A DNA stretch of 64,000 bases from Coriaria nepalensis (Eukaryota > Streptophyta > Magnoliopsida > Cucurbitales > Coriariaceae): the NCBI GenBank assembly GCA_027186245.1, contig CP114487.1, positions 3,353,501 to 3,417,500 of the forward strand. The letters run 5' to 3'. Positions 48,620 through 59,960 of this stretch are shown in pieces. The position numbers were made by a program, and so were the translations under genes. Under the pieces are notes generated by a model, which was not told the DNA's origin, searched no databases, and was given only the letters and a program-made list of their open reading frames with translations. Numbering within the stretch: position 1 is the first letter of the stretch; the number at the start of each line of letters is the position of its first letter.

Positions 48620-48960
48620 AAATCAGATCGAGTTCTCGCTCTCGATAGAGTTCTCAGTCCACATCAAGTACAAGGTCCAGACCAAGTTCTCAGTCTAGAC
48701 TGAGTTCTTAGTCCAGACCGAGTTCCCGACATATCAGTCTGTGATCTCATACCGAGATCTCGATCAGACTGATATGTTAGATGTCGATCTAAGATCAAGA
48801 ACTCAGTCATGTTTCTATCCTTCTAGACAGAGAACTCAATCTGAGAAAGAAGAAAAAAACTCTCAGTTTGGAAAGGAAAATAAATAACTCAATTTGGGAA
48901 GGAAAAGTACTTGGTCTAGGAAAAGTACTCAGTCTAAATATGCTTTTGACATGTTATGTA
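48620..48960. repeat. Relic C hairpin block 3
   Basis: Contains a larger hairpin at about 48716-48805: GACCGAGTTC..GACATATCAGTCTG folds back on CAGACTGATATGTTAGATGTC..AAGAACTCAGTC. Upstream are several AGACCGAGTTCTCAGTC variants, and downstream CTCAGTTTGGAAAGGA words. Confidence 0.7.
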
Positions 48961-49990
48961 AAAGAAAAAAATTTTGGTCTGTCAATTATCTTATAGGATG
49001 TATTAGCCATAGAAGCTTTCGTATTAATACAAACTTTATTTAAATTCTTGTTATTTAACATATATTTTAACTATTAAATCTAGGAAGGTCAAAATTTACA
49101 CGGAAACAAATAATGATATTGGGAAGAGGACTGAATTTACTCCCTGTAATGATGTGAGCATTATGAGTAATTCATTGATGTCTTATTGCCCATTCTCTTA
49201 AGTTTATTTCTGACTTCATGTCATGTTCATTTGTCTTCTTTCTTTGCCAACGCGAATTGAGAATAATTTGTTCTTTCTTAATAATATCTTTGAGTAAGCT
49301 TATCAAATTTCCTAAACAATTCTATTTGTCAAAATCTATTCCATTATTGGCTATTGTATGGTCCAAATCAATGATATTTTTGTCATAAAAGTTTCTCATA
49401 TAGTCATATGGGATGGTAGGTATACATTATATTAATTCATTCATGCATATACCAAATATCTGAAAATTAAAAAAATAATAATAATAAGAGTCAGCTTCAT
49501 GAATAAATATCATCCTAAAATATTTCGAATATCATATAATATATAAAATTAATAATTAATTCAGTCCTAAATAAAAATAATATTTATATATATATAATTA
49601 CATGATATATCACACATGATATTATAGAGTTAATTTTCATAATAAAATGTATATAAAATAAAATTTTGATAAATTAATAATTTTGATTAAATAATAATAT
49701 ATTTAATCACAACTTAAAAATAATATATTAAATTTTATCTATAACCTAAGAATATGGGAAAAGAAATAAAGAGAAGAGAAAGATGGATTAGTGACAAATA
49801 GAAAACTAGATATTATTCTAATACTCTAATAGGAAACTAATATTATGAAAAAAGAAAAAGGTTACAAAACTTAGTAAATTTTTTTTTGGCTTTTAAAAAA
49901 TAAAATTAAACCGTCTTTTCTAAGAAAAAATAATAATAATAATTAAAATAAATAAATAATATAAAAAACCAATAATTAGAAAAGTCAATA
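48961..49990. other. AT-rich spacer
   Basis: No gene supported. It becomes extremely AT-rich after 49470. Confidence 0.5.
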
Positions 49991-50350
49991 GTCAGTTGGG
50001 GCGTTGATGTATTAACTAACTCTAGCATGGAGCAGGAGCAGGAGGATCTAGAGGCAATATCATGTTAATTGGTATAAGTGCCCCAGGGGGGCAAGGAACC
50101 AAGGAGGATCTAGAGGCAATATCATGTTAATTGGTATAAGTGCCCCAGGGGGGCAAGGAACCAAGTCAATGATCCTGCAATGATAAACGTGTTACCACCT
50201 AGAGATTGACAGGTGTCAACTGTCAGTAGTCAACAGGTCCAATTGAGTCGGGCTCCCAGTTATGAGATTCAGCGAAGGGAACCAGCTTTTCAGGGAAGTC
50301 GTCGTCTCAATAGTCACGGAAATGGACATGGAGTGGGTCCCAATTTTCTC
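49991..50350. other. GC-richer segment with a perfect 62-bp tandem duplication
   Basis: This island differs in composition from its AT-rich flanks. A 64-codon frame at 50213-50407 extends past its right edge. No domain was recognised. It may be a fragment of a gene or a transposon leader. Confidence 0.4.
50041..50164. repeat. Perfect tandem duplication, 62-bp unit, two copies
   Basis: The unit starting GGAGGATCTAGAGGCAATAT at 50041 is repeated exactly from 50103 to 50164. No difference between the copies was seen, pointing to a recent event. Confidence 0.9.
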
Positions 50351-51961
50351 AATTATCCATATTTGATCAAAGAATATTATATTATATTATTAATTTATGA
50401 AGATTAAATTAGTATATTTCTTTTAATTTATATTATATATATATATTATATATAAATTCACAAAATAAAATACGATGGTTTATATTTAAAAATATAATAT
50501 AATTTTATATTTAAAATAAAAAAATCATTTAATATTTTAAATATAATTTTAATCTACGTCCTTAAATTAAAATCAATATTAAAGATTAATACATATAAAA
50601 ATATACTCATGTTTTGCACATGAACCACTCCCTAACTCACTCTTAAACATGTCACGTTCTTATTTAAAATATACTCTTTACCCAATTCAACTTATATTTT
50701 AGACCATAAGAAGCGATTGAAAAATAAAAACATAAGAATTTTTTTTAAAAAATTTTTTAATTAGTTTTCTTAGGATTATTAGTAAATGATAATGACCCAG
50801 AGAGAAAAAAAAAAAAAAAAAAAAAAGGGAAAAAAAATCAATGAAGGATGAACATTCTCTTTTAACTTTTCGAAGTAGTGTTGGATGGTGCTTGCTTTGG
50901 AACTTTCATTTGCCACCGCTGTACATGTTAGTGTGATCGACCATAATTTTTTTTAGTCTAAATTTTGCTGCCTTTTCATTTACCATGTGACCTTCGTTAT
51001 GTGTAAATGGACTTTTTTACCAATTTTTTTTTTCTTAACCAGTTGTAGCGCGTATATTAAATTAAAAATATTCTAATAAATTAATAATAATTTTTTAAAA
51101 ATTATTAAATAAATATTAATTTATCGAGTATTAAATTATCAATTAGTAAGGTTAGAGATCTCTAAAGGTTTTATCTATTAAAAATAGGAATCTTAAGTTT
51201 TTAAGAATTTGGGTTGCATACTAATTAATTCATATTTCACACCTAAATCAGGAGAATTAATTGATATAATTTTGTTTTTCTTGCTTCCTTAACTAAGATA
51301 TATAATAAGATATGAACATAATCTTTATATTAATAAAAAGTGAGCTGATTTTCTTGAAAGGAAATTTTTTTTTTCTTTTATTGCCTACCAATTTTTCTTA
51401 AAATGACCTTAATTTCTTCATATATTTGCTGCAACAAAAAAAAAAAAAAAAGAAAAAAAAGGAATTTATAAGCTTGAAAAATCATTTGTGATCAATAATC
51501 AATGCACGTGATTGTCGAATACGTAGCCATTTTATTAGCACCTTTTTATTTTTGGCCCTTGTAAATGTGCATTCCTTCAAACGTTCAACCATAAATTATT
51601 TCTTTCGCTTTTTTTTTTTTTTTTTTTTTTTTTCATATTTTTATAACTAAACTTCATATTAAAATATTAGCATATCATGATAAACTGAAAAGTTGAATTT
51701 AAGAACACGTCGCATATATAAAGAATTAACGGTTTGGAATGAATTTTTCTTTAAACATTAAGATCGTAATAAAAAGGATGATTAGAATGACTTTGAGAGA
51801 ACTTTTCTTAATGGAGGATTATGGGCATCGAGGTGGAGTAAAGATGAAATAGAAGAAAAGGAATCCCTTTATAAAATTGGATATTTAATATTGTGAAAAT
51901 GATAATTAATGGTAGTATATCTACTACTTAGAATGGGAATATTAAAAAAAGGAATGTTTTA

Positions 51962-51993
<32 letters not shown>

Positions 51994-52200
51994 GTTATTT
52001 TAATTATATTATTATGAAAGTATTTTCAATTTTTAATTCAAATTAAAAAGGAAAAAAAATATTGAATATCGATGTTCGTAACTAAGGCTAGAATGAATAC
52101 ATATTGAATCTTGAGATTGTAGCCGAGAAAAAGGAAAAAAAAAAAAAAAAAAAAACTAAAACTTTTCCAAAGTAACAATCGGTAACAAAGTTATAGCAGT
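50351..52200. other. AT-rich spacer upstream of the channel gene
   Basis: Poly-A and poly-T runs near 50806, 51434, 51609 and 52136, and a TA run at about 51969-51993. No gene supported. Confidence 0.55.
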
Positions 52201-52204
52201 GATT

Positions 52205-52530
52205 TGGTCCTAAACTTTTATTATTTATTTATTTTTATTCTTAAAATTTTAAATAATTCAATTTTATCCTTAAACATTTTAAAATATTTTATTTTCGTCC
52301 TTAAAATTAAATTTATAAATATAAAATTTAGAAATAATTTTTAAAATTTTATAAATACCAAAAGTATCATATAACACATCAAAAATATTAATAACTTCAT
52401 TAAAATATTTTTTAAAATAGTTGTTAATGATATTTAATATTACTAAAAATAAAATTAAACCGCTGAAAAATTTAAAAATAAATGAAAATAAATAAATAAC
52501 CAGAATTTAAAGACGAGGATAACAATCTTA
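52205..52530. repeat. MITE-like inverted-repeat element in the channel promoter
   Basis: The left end (TTGGTCCTAAACTTTTATTATTTATTT...) and the right end (...AAATAAATAAATAACCAGAATTTAAAGACGA) are imperfect inverted repeats. The interior has no coding frame. Its right end lies about 150 bases upstream of the likely TATA box. Confidence 0.4.
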
Positions 52531-52679
52531 CCTAAATTTTATTGATTTACTCTAAACGTTCGAAAAATCAATCATTATGATAGAAGAAGAGTTGAGGCCG
52601 GAAGGGTAAAAGGGTCCCAATAAAAACTAAAAAAAGAAAAAAATTATAAACCTACCGGAAAAACAAACATCCAGGAGTG

Positions 52680-52689
52680 TATAAATAGA
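52680..52689 (+). promoter_or_regulatory. TATA box of the AKT1-like gene
   Basis: TATAAATAGA is a near-consensus plant TATA box. It predicts transcription start near 52710-52715, so an in-frame ATG at 52709 is unlikely to be used and the start lies further down. Confidence 0.65.
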
Positions 52690-52846
52690 TCTATAAATTT
52701 TAAAATTTATGAATCAGACGAAAGTTGATTTCACCCGCGTAGCCAGAACGAACATGCCGCTTGAAAAACAGAATGCCTGGAACTCTATGAATAAAGTGAA
52801 GGTTTTTCGTGCGTCAACAATGGCGGGATTGATCAGAACCAGAGCA

Positions 52847-55800
52847 ATGTTTAAGATTTCAGTGTGCGGTCAGGAGGAGATAGAGCAGGTATCGAGAGAT
52901 GGAAGTCAATACAGCCTTTCTACCGGGGTTTTGCCCTCTCTCGGCGCCAGAAGCAATCGCCGAGTCAAGCTCCGGCGATTCATTATCTCGCCCTACGACC
53001 GTCGTTACAGGTCACTCTCTCAAGATTTTCCGTCATCTTTTTCTTGTTTCTGCTTATATTGTTCTTCGCAAAGTCCCTGATTTTGGTCTGAGTTCATGGC
53101 AATTCAAAAGCTGCATTAACTCCACAATTTTCTTAAAATAACTGGAAAAATAATGGAATATTTGATTCTATGCAGCTCTGATCTGTAATTTGAATTTGTC
53201 TTATTCTTTTATTGATTAAATAAAACAATTCTCAGCATGCTAATTTGTGGGATTTTCTTCTGCATGCGAATTTTTTATCGAATTTTTTATGTCTTATTTG
53301 ATTTTTCAGAATGTACTGTGTGTATGCTTCAAGTAATACAGAGTTCTTGGCTCTACTTCAAATAAGGGAAATGAATCTCATCATCATATTTGGCCAAAAA
53401 AAAAAGTCATGTTTTTTTACAATAAAAAAGGACAATTTGTGATTTTGTAATCTTCTTTTACTCTTTCAATTCTGCTTTCTACTCCAAAAACCTGTAGTTT
53501 TCGCTTATTTTTATTAAGTTACTGGGTTCTATGTCAAAAGTTAAACTTCTCTACAGAACACAATCAGACACAACCCCCCCCCCCCCCCCCCCCCCCCCCT
53601 CCTCCTCCCAAAAAAAAGAGAAAAAAAGGAACAGGTATATTTTGCCTCTCTATAGTAACTTCAGAGTTTCGAAACAAAAGGAAAAAAAAAATTTAAATGC
53701 CACTAAGAGGCACTAAGAGGACCTCTTATTTGTAGAACAATATTTTATTCGTTAGGGAAATTTTTTTGAGGTTCTATACTATTTTTCTCAGCTTGAAGAA
53801 TGCATATCTTATTTTTAAGGGGGAAAAAAAAAACTTATATATTGCTATATGCACACAGGGCATGGGAAACATTTTTGATAATTTTGGTGGCCTATACTGC
53901 CTGGGTCTCGCCATTTGAGTTCGGATTTCTTCGAAAACCAGAGGGACCACTTGCCACTACAGACAATGTAGTTAATGGCTTCTTTGCCGTAGATATTATA
54001 CTTACCTTCTTCATAGCCTATTTGGACAAAGCCACCTATCTCTTAATTGATGAACCAAAACAGATTGCTTGGAAGTATCTAAGGACTTGGTTTGTCTTTG
54101 ACTTCATATCAACTATTCCTTCTGAACTTGCTCAAAAAATCTCTCCCTCTCCTTTAAGATCCTATGGATTATTCAACATGCTTCGCCTTTGGCGTCTCAG
54201 AAGAGTCAGTGCAATGTTTTCTAGGTATAAATTCTATGGCAAATGCCTGTTTTGGGATTAGAATTTTTTTAACTGCACAGTTTAGTGAATCTTTCTCTTT
54301 TAATTTTCCTTCAACAGATTGGAGAAAGATAAGAACTTCAACTATTTTTGGGTCCGATGTGCAAAACTCATTTGTGTAAGTTTATACCTTTTTGGATTTG
54401 TCTTTTATTTTTTTTCCCTTTTTTTTTTACTCAAAGGAATGCTTTCAATTCAATTTTCAAGGGATTGTATGTAAACTTTATAGGTTACCCTTTTTGCTGT
54501 TCACTGTGCGGCATGCTTCTATTATCTTATTGCTGCTCGTTATCGGGACCCACAAAGGACATGGATTGGATCAACCATGGCTGACTTTCTTGAACAGAGC
54601 TTGTGGATTAGATATGTGACTTCCATCTATTGGTCTATTACTACTCTATCAACTGTTGGGTATGGTGATTTGCATCCAGTAAATACAAGAGAGATGATCT
54701 TTGATATCTTCTATATGCTCTTTAACCTTGGCTTGACTGCATATTTGATTGGAAACATGACCAACTTGGTTGTTCATGGCACCAGCCGAACTAGAAAATT
54801 CGTAAGTTCAGTAGTTTTTATTTTATTTTATTTTTAATTATTTTGTTCTGATTTTATTTTATTTTTTAATGGTTTATAGAGGGATACTATACAAGCTGCC
54901 TCGAGTTTTGGTCAGAGGAATCAACTTCCTCATAGATTGCAAGATCAAATGCTTGCCCATCTGTGTTTAAAGTACAGAACCGATTCTGAAGGATTGCAGC
55001 AGCAAGAAACTCTTGATTCCCTTCCGAAAGCAATCCGGTCTAGCATTTCGCATTATCTTTTCTACGACCTTATGGATAAGGTTTACTTGTTTCAAGGTGT
55101 ATCAAATGACTTGCTTTTTCAATTGGTACGCTTACAGAAAGAAACCTCGACTTTTTTCTCTACTCATAAACTTCCCTCTTATTTGGGATAAATCCCGGCT
55201 TCATTTTTTTCTTTGTTGAATTCTCAAGGTCTCAGAGATGAAAGCTGAGTACTTTCCCCCAAAAGAGGATGTGATCTTGCAGAATGAAGCACCCACCGAC
55301 TTCTACATTCTTGTCACGGGTGCTGTGGTAATACAACTATTTCTTTTGTCTTGTTAATCATAATTATAAGTTTTACAATTCTTTTATCTATCATTACTAA
55401 TTTCGGGACTAAATGTCTTTACCATTTGTAGGATCTAGTGGTTCTAAAAAATGGAGTTGAACAGGCAAGTCTTTATATTCTTTTCACTTTAAAGCAAATG
55501 CTTGCAGCTGTTATTTGTGCTTGCCATTGTACTTAAGAAAGTTTTACTGATTTATGTGCAATGATTATCATAGGTTGTTGGAACGGCGAAAAAAGGTGAT
55601 CTTTGTGGGGAGATTGGGGTTCTCTGTTACAAGCCACAACTATTTACAGTGCGCACCAAGCGTCTGAGCCAGCTACTCCGTTTGAACCGTACCACTTTTT
55701 TGAATATCGTTCAGGCCAATGTTGGAGATGGAACCATAATTATGAATAATCTACTTCAGGTAAGCCTTCTAAATATGATCCATATATGTATTTAATTCTC

Positions 55801-57230
55801 TATAGACAACTGGATCTTTTATAAGATTAAAAATGAAGTCACATTTCTCTTTTGCAGCATTTGAAAGACTTGAAAGACCCAATAATGGAGGGAGTTTTGT
55901 TGGAGACTGAGAACATGTTGGCTCGTGGAAGGATGGACTTACCTCTCAGTCTATGCTTTGCAGCAGCTCGTGGAGATGATTTATTGTTGCATCAGCTTTT
56001 AAGGCGAGGCCTTGATCCAAATGAATCAGATAATATGGGAAGAACAGCTCTGGTACATTAACCTCTTCCTCTTCTTTGATAACCATTTGAATTTTTATCA
56101 TTTTTATCTGAATTTTTTTTCTCTGGTTTTTCCCCTGAATAAAAATCTAGCATATAGCTGCCTCGAAAGGAAGTGAGAATGACGTGCTTCTTTTACTCGA
56201 TAATGGAGCTGAACCAAACAGCAGAGGTACTTCCTCTCAAATTCAAATCAAGTGCCATGTTATTATTTGGTATATGATAATTAGTAGTGCTATTAACTTC
56301 AATTTCCATCCAATACTTTAATATGCAGATTCAGAAGGGAATGTGCCCTTATGGGAAGCAATGCTAGGTGGACATGAACCAATAATCAAGTTTCTATTAG
56401 ACAATGGAGCAAATCTTCGGAAAGGTGATGTGGGCCAATACTCATGCACAGCTGCAGAACAAAACAACCTTAACTTGGTCAAACAAATTCTTCGGTTCGG
56501 AGGAGACATCACTTCTCCCAAAAGCAGTAATGGAGTCACGGCTCTCCACGTGGCGGTTTGCGAAGAGAATATTGAGATAGTCAAGTTCCTATTGGACCAA
56601 GGTGCTGACATGGACAAACCAGACATGGATGGGTGGACCCCACGAGATCTGGCTGACCAACAGGGACACGAAGAAATAAAAGCCCTCTTCATGTCAAGAA
56701 AAGAGCTAAAGCCTCAATCAGGTATTGCAACTCCTCCTAGGAAGAGCGAGGTTAGGTTCCTTGGAAGATTTACAAGCGAGCCAAATATAAGACCTCCGGC
56801 CCAAGAGGGGTCCATTAATAACACAGATGTGTCATGGGGTCGGTCCAGACCTAGGCGTAGGACTAATAATTACAATAATTCTTTGATTGGAATAATGTCT
56901 GCTGCTCATTCTGGGGAGAAAGACGTGTTGTCTTATGTTAATGAGACTCCTAATGAGAGGACTAACCGAGATAATGGTGTGAGAGTGACGGTCAGCTGCC
57001 CGCAGAGCGGTCAGGCGGGCAGTAAGCTTGTGCTTCTGCCCGGGAGTTTTAAGGAGTTGCTTGAGACTGGGGCTAAGAAGTTTGGGGTGATGCCGATAAA
57101 AGTTGTAAGTAAAGATGGAGTTGAAATTGAAGATACAGATGTTATTAGAGATGGAGATCACTTGACTTTTATTTGCGGTGTAGTGCAAGATACTAGTAGC
57201 CAACACTGTCAAACTAATGGCGTTTTGTAA
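52847..57230 (+). CDS. AKT1: Shaker-type potassium channel, AKT1-like, 11 exons
   Basis: Exons: 52847-53010, 53859-54224, 54318-54375, 54484-54801, 54880-55125, 55229-55327, 55432-55464, 55574-55759, 55858-56052, 56151-56226, 56329-57230. They join in frame to 880 codons. Landmarks: N-terminal [19 protein letters not shown]1-S3 at about residues 57-145; voltage sensor [11 protein letters not shown] at about 160-170; pore TVGYGD at 253-258; S6 to about 290; a cyclic-nucleotide-binding-like domain at about 375-490; ankyrin repeats at about 519-695; and a KHA domain at about 798-862. This is the layout of AKT1 inward rectifiers, which take up K+ at the root plasma membrane and in the family are activated by CIPK-CBL kinases. 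Starts at 52820 or 52787 are also in frame. No disabling change was seen. Confidence 0.93.
53011..53858 (+). other. Intron 1 of the AKT1-like gene, with a long C tract
   Basis: The donor is GTCACT and the acceptor CACACAG. A run of 26 C lies at 53574-53599, followed by a purine run. The last 450 bases, before the acceptor, are recognisably similar to 58150-58535, upstream of the truncated second copy. Confidence 0.8.
55465..55573 (+). other. GC-AG intron 7 of the AKT1-like gene
   Basis: Exon 7 ends ...GAACAG and the intron begins GCAAGT rather than GT, with an ordinary CATAG acceptor. CAG/GCAAGT is the strong context in which GC donors are tolerated, so the frame and position make this the only sensible junction. 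Confidence 0.8.
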
Positions 57231-57916
57231 CCGGTTTGACATTTTTTTTTTTTTTTTTTGGTATAGTTTAAAAATCAATGATGGGTTTATGCATAATTTT
57301 TTCTGTTATTTACTTGGATTTGAGATAAATTCGTCCTCATTGTTAAACCTAAAGGCAAGATCAGATGTTGTGAAAAATAGGTAGTCAGTACTACTATTGA
57401 TTGGTGACACACATGAATGAGTCGATGAGAAATAAGTCTTCAATTTTTACATCATTGTGTCGAGGACTAAAGTCAATGCAATGGAATTGATGACCTTTTC
57501 CTAAGAATTTTTTAAAAAATTAATATATAAAAAGGATAAATAATTTCTCTATTTATTAATTAATTTTAAAATTAAAATCCAAATTTTTATATTACCGGAT
57601 CTCTAAACATAGCTAGTATTTAACTTGATAGAAAGAATCTTTAAAGTGTGGACATTTTTAACTTGGAACTCTTTGGTGGAATGTGTTTATAATGTGGGGA
57701 TTGTAACATGAAGATGAAGAGCCATCTGACACTATTGAGAAAAGAAAAAAAGGGTAAGTTAATTGTAGTCCTTTAAACATTAATTAAGTCTTGTATCTTT
57801 TTTATATTATTAGATAATGATAATAATATTAAATTTAAATAAAATTTAAATAAAATAATAATTATTTATATTAATTAAATATATAGTACTCATTCCATAT
57901 ATATTAATCTTTTTAC

Positions 57917-57967
<51 letters not shown>

Positions 57968-58149
57968 GTAAAAATTCATAATAATAGAAATGATTAATGT
58001 TTTATGATATTTGTGTTATTTATAGGCAAGATTGTTTAAAGTATAATTTTATTAATTATTATTCTTTTCATGGCCGGGGGAGAACGCCTTCAGCAAATAA
58101 TTCTTGATTCTATTTTAGTTCTTGATTTTTGTTATTTTCCAGATTGAGA
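57231..58149. other. 3' flank of the AKT1-like gene
   Basis: 3' UTR and spacer. A poly-T run is at about 57242-57260 and an ATT microsatellite of about 17 units at about 57917-57967. No separate gene. Confidence 0.6.
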
Positions 58150-59292
58150 TTGAATAACATTATGTTTTTTTACAATTTGAAACCGATCATTTGGTTCTGC
58201 TTTCTACTAAAAGAAGTGTAGCTTTTAACTTCTCTCTAGAGAACACAATCAGATTCAGAATTCACCCCTCCCTCCTTCCTCTCTCTTCTTCTCCACGACC
58301 AAAAAAATAAAATAAAATAAAATAATTAATTTTTTATTTTTTTATTTTTTAAAAGAATCTGATATTCATTTTCTCGGCATCTTCAATGTTTATCTCCCTC
58401 TTCACTGTCTAGATTAAGGACGCTTTTATATTGTTTCTGAAAGGTACTTTTTGAGTTTTTATAATGTGTTTCAGCTTGAAGAAAGCATTTATCATTCATT
58501 TGTAAGAAAATAGCTAATAGCTTTGCTATCTACAGGTTTTGGGAAACATTTCTGGTTCTTTTGGTGGCCTATACTGCTTGGGTATCACCATTTGAGTTCG
58601 GATTCTTAAGCAAACCCGAAGGACCACTTGCCATTACAGACAACATTGTCAATGGCTTTTTTGTTTTAGACATTGTGCTCACCTTCTTTATTGCCTATTT
58701 AGACAAAACTACCTATCTCTTTGTTGACGAACGGAAGCAAGTTGCTTGGAAATATCTAAGAACTTGGTTCGCCTTTGACTTAGTATCATCTATACCTTAT
58801 GAACTTGCTCATAATATCTTGCCTTCTCCTTTCCGGTCCTATGGATTATTTAATATGCTTCGCCTTTGGCGTCTCAGAAGAGTGAGTGCCCTGTTTTCTA
58901 GGTACAAATAATTCTTTGGCAAAAATTCTATTTTCTAATTAAAATTTTTTTTGACTACATAATAAATAGCTTCTTAGCCCATAAGTGAAGCTTTTGTCTT
59001 TTGTTTTTGTTTAAACAGGTTGGAGAAAGACAAGAACTTTAACTACTTTTGGGTCCGGTGTGCAAAACTTGTTTGTGTTAGTTCGTTCATATATCCTTTG
59101 GATTTTTTTTTAAAAAATTTTTGAATTCATTTTCAAGGGATTGTATGTGTAATTTTTTTGGTTACCCTTTTTGCGGTTCACTGTGCGGGATGCTTCTATT
59201 ATGTTATTGCGGCTCGTTATCGGGACCCACAAAGGACATGGATTGGATCAACCATGGCTAACTTTCTTGAACAGAGTTTGTGGATTATATAT
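58150..59292 (+). pseudogene. Truncated tandem copy of the AKT1-like gene (exons 2 to part of 4)
   Basis: Exon 2-equivalent 58536-58901 has the same length (366) as in the intact gene and is open: FWETF, then [14 protein letters not shown], then [11 protein letters not shown]. Exon 3-equivalent 59019-59076 also matches in length (58). Exon 4 homology begins at 59161, but the acceptor AG is replaced by TG. Homology stops at about 59292, just after SLWI, before the pore. Exon 1, the pore, and the nucleotide-binding, ankyrin and KHA domains are absent. Upstream intron sequence resembles intron 1 of the intact gene, so this is a DNA-level duplicate, not a processed copy. The reading frame is well kept in what remains, suggesting either a fairly recent origin or late decay. 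Confidence 0.9.
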
Positions 59293-59439
59293 ATTTTTTC
59301 TTTTTTAATTATATTTGTTATTATTCGTATTACTACTGTTTACGTAGCTCCTTCATTTGCATAAAAAATTCATGAATGAAACCTAGTAAATTATACTTCA
59401 GGTTGAAAGTGTTAATAAAAAAATAATTATATAAAACTT
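59293..59439. other. AT-rich junction after the channel copy
   Basis: Low-complexity sequence that continues an open frame by chance past the breakpoint. Nothing else seen. Confidence 0.5.
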
Positions 59440-59960
59440 AGGGGGTATCACATGGACAGCCTTAAATTTCAACGGCCAACGGTTTCGAGCCTGACTTTCT
59501 ACTCCCCTGCATAATCTGTCGCTTCGAATTACGAAACCATAGTTAACAGCCCACTATTAGTTTAGTTGAGTCTATGTCCCGGGGCTCTGCCTTCGTATAC
59601 TTAACCTATGTTTAGTTTAAGTCTGCATCGACCCCTCTCAGGAAGATGACTTCTGGGTACTCCGATTCTGCCAATATATCTGAAAATTCAGTGAAACCTC
59701 TCTATTCTTTCTCGTACGACAATGAAAACTCAGAAGCGAGGAATCTTCATAGTCAAATCAGGGGAGGTCGGGTGCGCCTTAGGCTTGATGAGGATATTTC
59801 TGGCCAAGACTATAGGCCAAGGGGTGAGTGGCCGGCCCTACTGGGTGGCTTAGGAAAGTTAGGAGTGCCAAAGGTAAGCAGAAGGTTTCTGGTAATAGGT
59901 GGTCCCATGATCATGCTGTTACTGTAGTCTCTAACATTTTATCTTTTGTGAGATCCGTTG
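59440..59960 (+). other. GC-richer segment of unknown origin, with a 93-codon open frame
   Basis: The block is markedly less AT-rich than both sides (for example GTCCCGGGGCTCTGCC). A frame runs from an ATG at 59646 to 59927 (MTSGYSDSANISENSV...GGRVRLRLDEDISG). From about 59850 another frame also reads smoothly (KGKQKVSGNRWSHDHAV, then NILSFVRSVGSH, then a stop near 59970), as if one ancestral frame had shifted. Base composition would suit mitochondrial DNA inserted in the nucleus, but I do not recognise the protein, and a foreign or transposon-derived gene fragment is equally possible. Confidence 0.4.

Noticed and set aside
52709..52711. Upstream in-frame ATG of the channel gene
   Set aside because: It lies at or before the transcription start predicted from the TATA box at 52680; later in-frame ATGs give the usual AKT1 N-terminus.
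53531..53716. Poly-proline frame
   Set aside because: Produced by the 26-base C run within intron 1 of the channel gene.
56318..57278. Long minus-strand frames opposite the last channel exon
   Set aside because: They are antisense to a long, clearly coding exon with recognised ankyrin and KHA domains.
57917..57967. ATT microsatellite as a regulatory element
   Set aside because: A simple repeat of common type with no evidence for function.
59158..59364. 68-codon frame continuing past the channel copy
   Set aside because: After about 59292 the frame runs into unrelated AT-rich sequence by chance.
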